DNA of 64,000 bases from Leptospira broomii serovar Hurstbridge str. 5399 (GCF_000243715.2 NZ_AHMO02000004.1:560501-624500); one strand, 5' to 3'; counted from the stretch's first letter, positions 27,407 through 36,299 are shown. Program-made: numbers and translations. Notes: generated by a model not told the origin, from the sequence alone.

Positions 27407-28763
27407 TATTAGTTCCTCCTATTTGCTTAAATGCGATTCCTACCGGTAGTAGGAAAGGAATCGTATTCGTTTTTGCAAAAACGGGTTTTTCAAGATCGAA
27501 TACTTTTAAAACAATTTCGTGACTTCTTTTAGAAGCATCTTGTCCCTCAAGATTCCTTAATTCTAGGATTAATCGATAATGCATATTCGAATTAGAAGGA
27601 AGGTTTACGACTGCCTCTTCGGTTCCTCCCACTAGAATATGCAATTCCCCATCAATATCAGTTTTTTCGACTTGGAATCTAAGTTTCCTTTCTTCGAATG
27701 TCAAATTTTGTATTTGCACTTCGTAGAAATTACGGATGGTCCCTCCGGGAAGCGCCATCGGTTGTAAATTCCGATCCGGCAGCACCGAAAGATACATAGG
27801 TACCCGGGTCCACAGCAAAAGACTAGCAACCGTAAGAACCAATGTTAATAATCCGCCGTAAACTAGCGTTCGCGGACGGATCCATCTTATCTGGCGATTA
27901 CGGGAAGCGATTTCGTTTTCCGACCAGTATCCGATGAGAGTTTTCTTTCCTTCTTTCGCCATCTGATGCGTGCACGCGTCGGCACATTTTCCGCAGGCAA
28001 TGCAGCCGACGTTGGTTCCTTCTCGAATATCGATCCCTGTAGGACAAACTACGAGACACATATTGCAGGCGGTGCAATCTCCGATTTTAACGGTACCTTT
28101 TCGGCGAGGTTCTCCTCTCTTATAATCGTACGTGATATTAACGGAATCTCCGTCCATCATAACTGTTTGAAAGCGAGCATAAGGACAGGCATATTTGCAA
28201 AACTGTTCTCGGATGAAGGCCATATCCGCGTACATCGCGAATGTAAAGAATCCCGTGAAGTACGCCCAATTTGGCATTAAATGAGTTTCAGAAACGGATC
28301 GAATGTCGGCTATCATCAAATAAGGATCCGCAAAATAAGAGATCCATGCTAAGGATGCTAGTAAGCTAACTAGGATCCAAATGAGATGAGTTCCTATCTT
28401 CCCTATGATGGGGGCATCCTTCTTGCCGTATTTCGATCCTAAGGTGAATCTTCCGACGACATCGAATAAATCAGTATAGATAGTCTGAGGACAGGCCCAG
28501 CCGCACCAAACCCTCCCGATCAAGGAGGTGAAGAGAAAGAGGGAAAGTCCCATACCCAAAAGGAATAGATGTAAAAAATAACCTTCTTGGGGCGTGAAGA
28601 TATTACCTAAAAGAAAGAATTTCCTCTCCGGGATGTCCAAACGAATGAGAGGGAGTTGATCCCAACGTAGCCAAGGCGTTCCAAAGAATAATAGGATTAG
28701 AAAAGTTTGAACTATCGTTCTGGCACTTCTGATCCTTCCCGACATTGGGCGAGAAATAACCAT
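27390..28763 (-). CDS. ccoG: CcoG/RdxA-type iron-sulfur copper reductase
   Basis: A 457-residue membrane protein supporting cbb3 assembly by reducing Cu(II). Several membrane helices frame cysteine motifs: GRVWCGWACPQTIYTDLF, EQFCKYACPYARFQTVM, and a 2x[4Fe-4S] ferredoxin-like part (CTACNMCLVVCPTGID; CIACGKCADACTH). The C-terminal 120 residues form the Ig-like FixG domain. GGAGG lies 8 bp before the ATG. A GC-rich hairpin separates it from ccoP. Confidence 0.95.
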   Translation of the reverse strand: MVISRPMSGRIRSARTIVQTFLILLFFGTPWLRWDQLPLIRLDIPERKFFLLGNIFTPQEGYFLHLFLLGMGLSLFLFTSLIGRVWCGWACPQTIYTDLFDVVGRFTLGSKYGKKDAPIIGKIGTHLIWILVSLLASLAWISYFADPYLMIADIRSVSETHLMPNWAYFTGFFTFAMYADMAFIREQFCKYACPYARFQTVMMDGDSVNITYDYKRGEPRRKGTVKIGDCTACNMCLVVCPTGIDIREGTNVGCIACGKCADACTHQMAKEGKKTLIGYWSENEIASRNRQIRWIRPRTLVYGGLLTLVLTVASLLLWTRVPMYLSVLPDRNLQPMALPGGTIRNFYEVQIQNLTFEERKLRFQVEKTDIDGELHILVGGTEEAVVNLPSNSNMHYRLILELRNLEGQDASKRSHEIVLKVFDLEKPVFAKTNTIPFLLPVGIAFKQIGGTNIASQP

Positions 28764-28781
28764 TTAGATTCCTCCGAATCG

Positions 28782-28802
28782 ACCCGCCGCGAAGCGGCGG
28801 GT
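28782..28802 (-). other. Intercistronic GC-rich hairpin between ccoP and ccoG
   Basis: Perfect 9-bp stem ACCCGCCGC / GCGGCGGGT with a 3-nt loop, 14 bp after the ccoP stop and just ahead of the ccoG ribosome-binding site. There is no T-run after it in the operon direction, so it is not a standard terminator. It may stabilise the upstream ccoNOQP message or partly attenuate the assembly genes. Confidence 0.6.
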
Positions 28803-28816
28803 ACGAGCATCAAATT

Positions 28817-29350
28817 TCACTTGGAGGCTTTTAAACTCGGATTCCTTGAAGCTAACCAAGCGATGACCTGATAAACTTTTTCGGAACCTAAGGAATTTTC
28901 GTGCGGAGGCATCGGTCCTCGACCCAACTTCGCCTTATCAGGGCCGATTCCTTTCATTATCTCTTCATAAAGCTCCGCATCCGTATTTCCATGCAGCCAT
29001 TCTTTATCCATTAAATTCGGTCCGACTAAACCTTCTCCTGTCGGGCCGTGACAGGCGACGCAATAGGTCTGAAAAGTTGCCTGACCTGCGGCAATGGCTT
29101 TTTCATCCCCGCGAAACGGGTCTGCGCCTCCGTTCGATACTATCACCTTATTTTTATTCGGAAATTCTTTTTCGTAATCTAACACCTGTGCTTCATATTG
29201 CTCTTTGGTTTCCCAAGACGAAAAACCGTGAAAGTATATTGCATAGGCGATTGCAAATACGATCGAGCCGAACCAAACCCAAACCCACCATGCAGGAAGA
29301 GGATTGTTGGATTGCTTGATGCCGTCAAATTCCTTATTTGGATCGCTCAT
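28817..29350 (-). CDS. ccoP: cbb3 oxidase subunit CcoP, single-haem form
   Basis: A 177-residue membrane-anchored cytochrome c. One helix (AWWVWVWFGSIVFAIAYAIYF) is followed by a periplasmic domain with a single CVACH haem motif (Cys97, Cys100, His101) and the methionine ligand region GRGPMPPH. Canonical CcoP is near 300 residues and has two CXXCH haems; here the second domain is absent. The start ATG follows a strong AGAGGAGG that overlaps the end of ccoQ. Position between ccoQ and ccoG fixes its identity. Confidence 0.92.
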   Translation of the reverse strand: MSDPNKEFDGIKQSNNPLPAWWVWVWFGSIVFAIAYAIYFHGFSSWETKEQYEAQVLDYEKEFPNKNKVIVSNGGADPFRGDEKAIAAGQATFQTYCVACHGPTGEGLVGPNLMDKEWLHGNTDAELYEEIMKGIGPDKAKLGRGPMPPHENSLGSEKVYQVIAWLASRNPSLKASK

Positions 29351-29353
29351 AGA

Positions 29354-29500
29354 TCAATCCTCCTCTAACATGCGGTATTTCGGTTTTTCCATGCGATCTT
29401 TGCGTTTTCGAGCGTAAACGTACGCAAAGATGATGGCGATTGCAATGACTAAGACCGGAAGTCTTAGCGCTTTGTAGATTTGTAATGTATCTAAATCCAT
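29354..29500 (-). CDS. ccoQ: cbb3 oxidase small subunit CcoQ
   Basis: A 48-residue gene found by translating the gap between ccoO and ccoP. It reads MDLDTLQIYKALRLPVLVIA then IAIIFAYVYARKRKDRMEKP and a short acidic tail KYRMLEED: one membrane helix followed by basic residues, the normal CcoQ form. It lies 9 bp after ccoO and 3 bp before ccoP. The tail KYRMLEED closely resembles the CcoS tail KYRMLFDDD encoded later in the same operon. Confidence 0.9.
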   Translation of the reverse strand: MDLDTLQIYKALRLPVLVIAIAIIFAYVYARKRKDRMEKPKYRMLEED

Positions 29501-29509
29501 CTATGCTTC

Positions 29510-30199
29510 CTACTTTAAACTTTTAGAAAGTTCGGCGCTGTCTCGACCCATTTTTAACAGGTAAGCTATTAGCGCGTCGCCTTCGGTTTTTCCGGAAAGT
29601 TCTGCGATCCCGGTTTGAATTTCCGCATCGGTGTAAGGAACTCCGACGCTACGTAATCCTCTCAAATGGGCGGCAATCTTTTCCGGATCGAGCTTAGCGC
29701 TCTCTTCGAATAGCCACGGATACCCAGGCATAACCGATCCTTTAGCAGTGTCTCTCGGATTGATGAGATGCGTTTTGTGCCATTCCGCCGAGGGCTGTAT
29801 TTGAGATTCGTGAGCTAGATCCGGTCCAGTCCGTTTCGATCCCCATAAAAATGGATGATCGTAAACGAATTCCCCCGCTTTGGAATACCCGTCTCGACCG
29901 AACGCTTTTTGCGGATCGAATCGATCGACTTCCCATTTGAACGGACGGATCATTTGGGTATGGCAATTATTACAGCCTTCCTTTTGGTAAACGTCTCGCC
30001 CGGCCAGTTCTAAGGCGGTGTAAGGTTTTACATTCGCAATCGGTTCCGCCGTCTTCGAGAGGAAGAAGGGAGGAATTAATTCGAAGATACCGCCGCATAA
30101 AACCGCGATCGTAGTATAGATCGTGAATTTAACTCCGTTCTGTTCCCATTTTTCGGTGAGATTCGAAAAGCGATCTAAAAGTTTATCAAACCAGCTCAT
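29510..30199 (-). CDS. ccoO: cbb3 oxidase monohaem subunit CcoO
   Basis: A 229-residue membrane-anchored cytochrome c. An N-terminal helix (FTIYTTIAVLCGGIFELIPPFF) precedes CNNCHTQMIRPF (haem ligands Cys76, Cys79, His80); the methionine ligand is probably in GSVMPGYPWLF. It passes electrons from CcoP to CcoN. The start overlaps the ccoN stop (ATGA). Confidence 0.95.
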   Translation of the reverse strand: MSWFDKLLDRFSNLTEKWEQNGVKFTIYTTIAVLCGGIFELIPPFFLSKTAEPIANVKPYTALELAGRDVYQKEGCNNCHTQMIRPFKWEVDRFDPQKAFGRDGYSKAGEFVYDHPFLWGSKRTGPDLAHESQIQPSAEWHKTHLINPRDTAKGSVMPGYPWLFEESAKLDPEKIAAHLRGLRSVGVPYTDAEIQTGIAELSGKTEGDALIAYLLKMGRDSAELSKSLK

Positions 30200-31626
30200 G
30201 CTTTTGCCTCCTTGAGGCCTACACGTAGATCAATTTCTTTCCATCCACTTCCAGCGGTTTTGATCGTCTTGATCACGTTGTAGATCATCACAAATAATCC
30301 ACTAACGTAAAGAACACCTGCGATACCTCTGAACAGACGGAACGGTTTTAGAACTTCGGTGATTTGGACCCAATTAGGGTACTTTAATGCTCCTGTTTCG
30401 TCTACGGCTCTCCACATCGAACCTTCCGTAACTCCGGAGACCCACATCGAAACGATATAGAGTAAAATTCCTAGAGTAGCGACCCAGAAGTGAAAATTGG
30501 CCAACCTTTCCGAATACAGATTTGTGTTCCAAAGCCTAGGAACGAGATAATAAATAGCCGCGAAGGAAAGCATTCCGACCCAGCCTAGGGTCCCCCCGTG
30601 AACGTGACCGATAATCCAATCGGTATTATGCCCTAATGCGCTGACGGATCGAATCGACAATAACGGGCCTTCGAATGTGGACATACCGTAGAAGGTAATT
30701 CCCACTAATAACATTTTCAGAGTCGCATCCGTCTTGATCTTTTCCTTCGCTTGAGTGAGTGTCAAAAATCCGTTTAACATTCCTCCCCAAGAAGGCATCC
30801 AAAGCATTATACTAAAAACCATACCGGTGGTTTGCAACCAATCGGGTAGAGGAGTATAGAGCAAATGGTGTGGACCGGCCCAAATATAAATGAAGATTAA
30901 GGACCAGAAATGTATGATCGATAATCTGTGACTATAGATAGGTTGTTTGATATGCTTAGGAAGATAATAATACATCAATCCTAAGAATGGAGTGGTCAAT
31001 ACGAAGGCGACCGCATTGTGTCCGTACCACCACTGGATATTCGCGTCATACACGCCGGAAAACAGGGAATATGATTTGGTTAAGCCGACAGGAACTGCGA
31101 GGTTGTTTACGATGAATAGGATCGGAATCGTAACAAACGAGGCAATGTAGAACCAAATCGCAGCATAAAGTTGTTTTTCTTCGCGAGTGAAAATCGTTCC
31201 GAAGAAATTCACTAGAAAGATTACGAACCAAATAACGATTAGGAGATCTAACGGCCATTCAAGTTCCGCATATTCTTTCGATTGATTTAGCCCTAACGGA
31301 AGGGTCACAGCGGCTAACGCTATCGTCAAATTGTATAATACAAAATGAATATTCGCTAACCGATCGCTCCAAATTCTAACTCGGCACAGTCTTTGGACGG
31401 TATGATAGGCCGTCGCAAAAATGATGCTGAGCGCAAAACCAAATATGGCTGCATTTGTATGAAGCGGGCGTAATCGTCCAAAAGTGAAGTACGGACCGAA
31501 ATTTAATTCGGGGAATACCATTTGGAAAGCGATCCAGGTTCCGATTAGCATCGAAGCCACGCCCCATACCAACGCAGAGATAATAAATCCTTTTACGATT
31601 TGATCGTTATATTTTTGGGAATTCAT
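30196..31626 (-). CDS. ccoN: cbb3 oxidase catalytic subunit CcoN
   Basis: Haem-copper oxygen reductase core, 476 residues from the ATG at 31626, which is preceded by CGGAGAAACG; an upstream in-frame start at 31734 adds a poor N-terminus and was rejected. About 12 membrane helices. Histidine ligands are seen in RLRPLHTNAAIFGF (haem b), WWYGHNAVAF (CuB region), YIWAGPHHLLYTPLPDW (CuB pair) and IGHVHGGTLGWVG (haems). It is the first gene of the operon and carries out O2 reduction at high affinity, fitting life at low oxygen. Confidence 0.97.
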   Translation of the reverse strand: MNSQKYNDQIVKGFIISALVWGVASMLIGTWIAFQMVFPELNFGPYFTFGRLRPLHTNAAIFGFALSIIFATAYHTVQRLCRVRIWSDRLANIHFVLYNLTIALAAVTLPLGLNQSKEYAELEWPLDLLIVIWFVIFLVNFFGTIFTREEKQLYAAIWFYIASFVTIPILFIVNNLAVPVGLTKSYSLFSGVYDANIQWWYGHNAVAFVLTTPFLGLMYYYLPKHIKQPIYSHRLSIIHFWSLIFIYIWAGPHHLLYTPLPDWLQTTGMVFSIMLWMPSWGGMLNGFLTLTQAKEKIKTDATLKMLLVGITFYGMSTFEGPLLSIRSVSALGHNTDWIIGHVHGGTLGWVGMLSFAAIYYLVPRLWNTNLYSERLANFHFWVATLGILLYIVSMWVSGVTEGSMWRAVDETGALKYPNWVQITEVLKPFRLFRGIAGVLYVSGLFVMIYNVIKTIKTAGSGWKEIDLRVGLKEAKA

Positions 31627-32085
31627 CGTTTCTCCGTTCCCGTGGAAAGGGATACTTCCATTGATTCGATACTCGAATAAAAAGCCAAGCAAGGAAGTGA
31701 GTTGGGGAGAGTTTAATTCGGTGATAATTGTCAACGTTAGGATACATTCGATTTATTGAATTAACTGGAATAATTCTAAAATGTAATGAGGTAAATTACG
31801 TTAGTCGTTTTGCTTTTGAGAATCTTTCTTAATAGCAATATACGGAAGAGTCGGTTATTTTACTCGGTCTTAAATAAGAGATTAGAAATAAATTATTAAA
31901 GCGTTTATCGGACAGGTAATTTTGCACCTGCTTCTTTCTGAACGCTTTTTGATCGAATCGAATGCTTCCGCTCCTTCTCGAGCGGGGAACATAACGGATT
32001 GAGGCGTCAAAATCCGAACACTTTCCGGTAATTATGTCCTTGAAAAAAACCGCAAAAAAACCGATGATTCTCATAGGAATTCGCA
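31627..32085. other. 459-bp divergent intergenic region (ccoN / 32086 gene)
   Basis: No credible gene; a minus frame at 31829-32086 has unconvincing composition. The region must hold the ccoN promoter on the minus strand and that of the 32086 gene on the plus strand. I searched for an FNR-type TTGAT-N4-ATCAA box and found only a partial one (TTGATCGAATCGAA near 31950), which I do not call. A weak hairpin GTAAT / ATTAC lies near 31783-31800. Confidence 0.5.
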
Positions 32086-32694
32086 ATGGCCTTTAATCCT
32101 TTTTCATTTCTTACAAGTATTCGCGGCTCGATTGACGGAATTTTAGGCGGCTTACCCCCACAAACTGTTAAAATGATCGGAAAGGCCGGTATGGCTCTCG
32201 CGGTACTGATCGGATTGGCATTGGCATGGCTGAGCTTTCAGAAAGGCCTAGAGATGGCAGGAGAGGAAGATAGGGCCAAGGTTTTAGACCGAAAAGCCCT
32301 TTTTTTAGAGGATATCGAGCGAGAATACAATCGTAAGAGAAAGGAGATTCATTGGAGTGATCCCCGCCTGAACGATTCTAAGCCGAATTCCCTGGATATT
32401 GAAAGATATTCTCAGGATCGACCTAAGGCAGGCCCGTCGGCTCCGAAAGCCACTCTGGAAGAGGGAAATACGCTTTCCAATTCGCGAAGAAATGAGGGAG
32501 ATTCCCGAGTATTTTTTCCAAACGAGAATGAACGGCCCCCACGAGAAGACTCGGCTCCAAGTAATAGTTCCGACAACACGCCCAAGTTAGAACCGAAATC
32601 CCAATCCGGGCAGAACTCCTCATCCAAAGGCGACGCACCTTCACGATTGGAAAAACCGCCCGGGAAGACAACTGGTCCACAATTGAGAGAATGA
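32086..32694 (+). CDS. Single-pass membrane protein with disordered tail, unknown function
   Basis: Unrecognised, 202 residues. One membrane helix around residues 25-48 (MIGKAGMALAVLIGLALAWLSF), a short charged helical segment (DRAKVLDRKALFLEDIEREYNRKRKE), then about 100 residues of Ser/Pro/Lys/Asn-rich sequence likely to be disordered. The last bases overlap the start of the TPR gene (ATGA), so the two are translationally coupled and probably work together at the membrane. Confidence 0.72.
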   Translation: MAFNPFSFLTSIRGSIDGILGGLPPQTVKMIGKAGMALAVLIGLALAWLSFQKGLEMAGEEDRAKVLDRKALFLEDIEREYNRKRKEIHWSDPRLNDSKPNSLDIERYSQDRPKAGPSAPKATLEEGNTLSNSRRNEGDSRVFFPNENERPPREDSAPSNSSDNTPKLEPKSQSGQNSSSKGDAPSRLEKPPGKTTGPQLRE

Positions 32695-33686
32695 ATTTGA
32701 AATCGTCCAATATTGCTTCTCTTATTATTTATTTGGCTTTACCGACTTTGATTTGGGCGGACCTGCCTTTACCGTTTCCCGAAGATCGGTCCGGCACGGA
32801 AGAAGCGGAATCTCGACAAACTTTAAGTGTGCCTTCGCAATCCCCGGGGGTTGTGGGGGAAGAGCCGATGTCCGCGCCGGAAGCGGATTCTACCGAGACA
32901 AGTAAATCTTCGGAAACTGCGATCGGAAGCGATTCGAATCGTAAACCTGCCGAGCTCGATTCTGTGGCGATTCAAACGCCTTCCGTCAAACCGAAGTCGA
33001 CTCAATTGCCTAATATAACCGGGAAAAAAACTCGGAAAGCAAAAAAGAAGGACGACCAAGATCCGAGTCAGGGTGCCTACGAACGGGGATTATTAAGACT
33101 TCGTAATGGAGAAAAGAACGCGGCCCAAGAGGAATTTACGAAAGCTGCGGGAAGCCAAGGAGAAGCGTCCGAGAAGGCAAAACTGGAATTATCCAAACTT
33201 ATCGATACTCAAACAAATTCGTCCGCCTCAGAGAGCCAGGACGAGGAAATGAAGTGGAAAACCCTACTCGAGTCGGCGCGCTCATTGCGGTCTCAGGGAA
33301 AAAATTCGGAGGCTCAAACCTCGCTTTTGCAAGTCGCGACCGAAGCTCCTCCAGAGTACCGCGCGCAAGCTTTATTACAATTAGGTGATTCTCTTTTTCG
33401 GCAGGGACGATTTGCCGATTCCCGCGCATATCTGATCGATTTCTGGAATCGTTTCGGCCGCAAATATCCGATTGCATCGGATCCGAATTCGGTCGAATTT
33501 AGAAAGCAATTGGAAGAAAGAGATTTAGGCGCTTATCTTCTATTTAAGTCCAGTCACAAGGCAGGTGAAGCCGAGTGGGCAAGAAAATTTCTGGTAAAGT
33601 ATCTGGAAAAAAGTTCTGAGGATTCTAAGGGAAGATTTTCCCCACTACGAACCGAACTGGAAAATCTTTCAAAAAGAGATCTCTAG
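32691..33686 (+). CDS. Exported TPR-type protein
   Basis: A 331-residue protein with a signal peptide (SSNIASLIIYLALPTLIWADL). Residues about 25-115 are low-complexity and acidic, then helical repeats resembling TPRs: GAYERGLLRLRNGEKNAAQEEFTKAA, WKTLLESARSLRSQGKNSEAQTSLLQVA and ALLQLGDSLFRQGRFADSRAYLIDF. A periplasmic scaffold partner of the coupled upstream membrane protein is likely. A strong terminator overlaps its stop codon. Confidence 0.78.
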   Translation: MNLKSSNIASLIIYLALPTLIWADLPLPFPEDRSGTEEAESRQTLSVPSQSPGVVGEEPMSAPEADSTETSKSSETAIGSDSNRKPAELDSVAIQTPSVKPKSTQLPNITGKKTRKAKKKDDQDPSQGAYERGLLRLRNGEKNAAQEEFTKAAGSQGEASEKAKLELSKLIDTQTNSSASESQDEEMKWKTLLESARSLRSQGKNSEAQTSLLQVATEAPPEYRAQALLQLGDSLFRQGRFADSRAYLIDFWNRFGRKYPIASDPNSVEFRKQLEERDLGAYLLFKSSHKAGEAEWARKFLVKYLEKSSEDSKGRFSPLRTELENLSKRDL

Positions 33687-33712
33687 AACCTCGGTTTTAG
33701 AGATCTCTTTTT
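33671..33712 (+). terminator. Strong rho-independent terminator (15-bp perfect stem)
   Basis: Stem AAAAAGAGATCTCTA (33671-33685) pairs perfectly with TAGAGATCTCTTTTT (33698-33712) around a 12-nt loop. The 3' arm ends in five T. The stem begins inside the last codons of the TPR gene. Because the 5' arm starts with five A, it can also work on the minus strand, just after the convergent cheX gene ends. Confidence 0.85.
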
Positions 33713-33767
33713 GCGGCCTCAACGATTTGTAATCGATCGTCGAGCGTTTTAATCTCTAAAAATTTCC

Positions 33768-34232
33768 TTACGAAAGGGAAACGTTTACTTCTAATTTTCC
33801 GAATTTGGAAAATAGATTAATGGCAAGCGCTTGTTTTTTGGGAATCTTAATCGTCTCGTTTTTGGCGTCTACGATATTCGGGGCCGTGATCTCGATAGAT
33901 TGGCCTGCTGTCGCGAAAATATTCATAGCATTTCCCGTGGTCATGTTTGCGATTTCGCCCAAGATATCCTTGTACTCGTTTTTAATATCCTGTTCACTCA
34001 TTCCCGGCATCAGCTTACTTGCGATCTTGTAGGCGGCGTCATAATTCAATCCGTAAACGACTTCACCATTGAAGGTTCCCAAGACGCCAATGACGATTGC
34101 GAGTTCCAATGTCGTTTCAGGAGTATCCTTTACTCCGATTTTTCCACGGATCAAATCGGTTTGTAGTACGTCCCGGAAGACGATGGTCGCCGCTTCCAGG
34201 AATGGATTTACGAGTTCGGCACGGATTTGCAT
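33768..34232 (-). CDS. cheX: CheX-type chemotaxis phosphatase
   Basis: A 154-residue protein of the CheX/CheC-like fold that dephosphorylates CheY-P. The catalytic ExxN motif is visible in LGEIANMTTGNAMNIF. Preceding residues (GVLGTFNGEVVYGLNYDAAYKIASKLMPG) match the CheX beta-hairpin pattern. CheX is the usual CheY-P phosphatase in spirochaetes. Its ATG overlaps the stop of the SurA-like gene by one base, suggesting co-transcription. Confidence 0.88.
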   Translation of the reverse strand: MQIRAELVNPFLEAATIVFRDVLQTDLIRGKIGVKDTPETTLELAIVIGVLGTFNGEVVYGLNYDAAYKIASKLMPGMSEQDIKNEYKDILGEIANMTTGNAMNIFATAGQSIEITAPNIVDAKNETIKIPKKQALAINLFSKFGKLEVNVSLS

Positions 34233-35446
34233 TATTCCTCCGCTGATTTAGCTAACCTTTCTACGGTCATTTCTTCCGCGACACTTTGAGGGATTTCCGC
34301 TAGAAACCCGTTTAAGATTACGGATGAATCTCTAATTCTAAGTACTGTGGAAGTTTCCGGCTTTCCGAAGCGAACGGCTACAAATTCGACAAGTGCGTAC
34401 TTATCCGCATCCTTATACGGACCTAGGCTCTTTTTCTGACCAAAAGCTTGTGAAGTTAGATCTTGGAAGAACCGTTTATCCGTAAGCAGAGAAAAATTTC
34501 CTTTAGAAGAAGCGACTGACTTTAAATCCGCGAATGCCTTGTCCCTAATCGTTACTGTGCCAGTCCCGAATAAAGCCGCTACTTTGTGAAGTCCATCCGG
34601 TTCGCTTTGTAAGGCCTTAATTTTTGCTTTTAGGTTTTCGATAGCTGACTTACGGGCTTCGATTAGAAATTTTCCGCGAAGGATGGACTTTCTTTCTTCG
34701 AAAGTGGCGATTTTCCCGTCTTTTCCTTTGGGAGCATTAGAATCGGTGATTTCCTTCTGATACAGCTCTCTAAGTTGTAGATCGGTCGGCTCCACATTTT
34801 GGTTGGCCAATTTTGTTAGATCTTCTTCCGTATAGACGAGAGCGTTTAAATCAACTCTTGCCGTAGATGCTTCGGATTGTACTAGTAGTTCGTCATCGGT
34901 TTTTCGTAGATCCGATTGGAGTAAATTTGCCTGGATAGAACCTTGCACTGCAGCCTCAATACGGAAACGCATCGGCGCTTCCTTTAAGAACTGACGATAT
35001 ACTTGGTCAGGTTTCTCTATCTCGTCGTCGGAATATCCCGCACCTCGATAAGAAAGTTTTACCCTTTTTTGAGCTTCTTCCCAAAGATTTTGCCGAATTA
35101 ATTCTTCCGAAACGGTATAGCCTAGCGAATTTGCAATCGTATTCGCGACAAACATTCCTTTTAGAATCATGAAGGCGCATTCACCGAGCTGGTTATCCGG
35201 AATTTGACCCTGATATATTTGATAGCAGTAACGACGACCCGCATTAAAGGAATCCATGGGCACATCTTTTCCGCCGATTTTTCCGGCTTTGATGTTCGCT
35301 TTTCCGGTCAGCATATCCATTCCGGCTTGTTCCACGTCGGAACGGAGAAGAGTAAAAATCAGCATTAAAACCAGAACGCCCAGGAAAAGGGCGGACCCGA
35401 CTTTGAAAAAAATGTCTTTAAAGGATGTTCCTTCAGTATTTGTCAT
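34232..35446 (-). CDS. Membrane-anchored SurA/PpiD-like periplasmic protein
   Basis: A 404-residue protein with one N-terminal helix (VGSALFLGVLVLMLIFTLL) and a large periplasmic part. The arrangement (short cytoplasmic tail, anchor, N-terminal helical region beginning GKIGGKDVPMDSFNAGRRYCYQIYQ) resembles SurA_N/PpiD-type chaperones, but no clear parvulin PPIase motif is seen. It could be a fold chaperone without isomerase activity. It is coupled to cheX by a 1-bp stop/start overlap. Confidence 0.68.
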   Translation of the reverse strand: MTNTEGTSFKDIFFKVGSALFLGVLVLMLIFTLLRSDVEQAGMDMLTGKANIKAGKIGGKDVPMDSFNAGRRYCYQIYQGQIPDNQLGECAFMILKGMFVANTIANSLGYTVSEELIRQNLWEEAQKRVKLSYRGAGYSDDEIEKPDQVYRQFLKEAPMRFRIEAAVQGSIQANLLQSDLRKTDDELLVQSEASTARVDLNALVYTEEDLTKLANQNVEPTDLQLRELYQKEITDSNAPKGKDGKIATFEERKSILRGKFLIEARKSAIENLKAKIKALQSEPDGLHKVAALFGTGTVTIRDKAFADLKSVASSKGNFSLLTDKRFFQDLTSQAFGQKKSLGPYKDADKYALVEFVAVRFGKPETSTVLRIRDSSVILNGFLAEIPQSVAEEMTVERLAKSAEE

Positions 35447-35552
35447 AAAAATCCGTATGAAAGGAAGGGTGAGAGGCGGGTAGAATCTGTAAAGGAGAAA
35501 AACCGACGAAAAACGCTTCAGAAAGGCGATCGGATGGTAGATACATATACTG

Positions 35553-36275
35553 ATGCTTTATATTGCACTCGCACTCGTTCTGGTCGGACTTCTTTGTTTC
35601 ATTTATGTATCCTTCCAGCCAGGTTTTAAGAATCGCACGGTTCCGTCCGGTTCTGCAAGGATGCCGAATCCGATTCCCAGGGACAGAAAAATTGTCACCG
35701 AGGCGGTGACCTCCGCAAAGAAGCCGGTTCGAACCGAATCATCTTCCCATCTAGATAGAGTATTTGCAGAAGAGCGAAAGATTCGTCCTGTTACACACGC
35801 GTCCGAACGAAGAGAAGAATCAAATATGATTCCGGAAGAAGAAGTTTGGGAAGAAGAAATTAAGACGGAACCGATTCCTCGCGAGGAATCGTTACGACAA
35901 AGAGAGCAACCTCCGGAGGAAACAGTGGAAATTGGCATAGAGTCTCGCGAGGAAGAGTGGTCTATGGAAGGGATTTTGTTCCTAGATCTTTCCGGAAAAT
36001 TGCCTTACGAAGGATTGAAGCAAAAAATTAGGCCCGAACAACTTAAAGGATTTAGAAGAATCGGTAAAGGAAGAGTTCGAGAAATTCCGGGCGGCTTTGC
36101 ATTTCACGCGTTAAATTCCGAGTTCAGTTATAAACTGGATGAGGTGGAAAAAGTAATCTTTTACGATGAGGGCTTCGCTCTTTTACCTGCGAAGCGAGAA
36201 TTTCCTACTCCGATTTTTTTGACGAAAGAAACCGAACGTTTTAAAAACTACTTGGAACATACTTCGAAAATGTAA
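35553..36275 (+). CDS. Membrane-anchored protein with disordered linker, unknown function
   Basis: Unrecognised, 240 residues. An N-terminal helix (LYIALALVLVGLLCFIYVSF) is followed by about 100 residues of charged, Glu/Arg/Pro-rich linker and a C-terminal folded segment (EGILFLDLSGKLPYEGLKQK; RVREIPGGFAFHALNSEFSY). Codon pattern and length support a real gene. It is convergent with a methyltransferase gene; a hairpin lies between them. Confidence 0.65.
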   Translation: MLYIALALVLVGLLCFIYVSFQPGFKNRTVPSGSARMPNPIPRDRKIVTEAVTSAKKPVRTESSSHLDRVFAEERKIRPVTHASERREESNMIPEEEVWEEEIKTEPIPREESLRQREQPPEETVEIGIESREEEWSMEGILFLDLSGKLPYEGLKQKIRPEQLKGFRRIGKGRVREIPGGFAFHALNSEFSYKLDEVEKVIFYDEGFALLPAKREFPTPIFLTKETERFKNYLEHTSKM

Positions 36276-36299
36276 GTACCGATATTCGCCGAGAATCAT

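Noticed and set aside
31940..31960. Possible FNR/ANR box TTGATCGAATCGAA upstream of ccoN
   Set aside because: The second half-site matches poorly and the site is over 300 bp from ccoN; not strong enough to call.
31829..32086. 85-codon minus frame between ccoN and the 32086 gene
   Set aside because: Odd composition, no signal or motif, and it starts at the neighbour's start codon; treated as intergenic.
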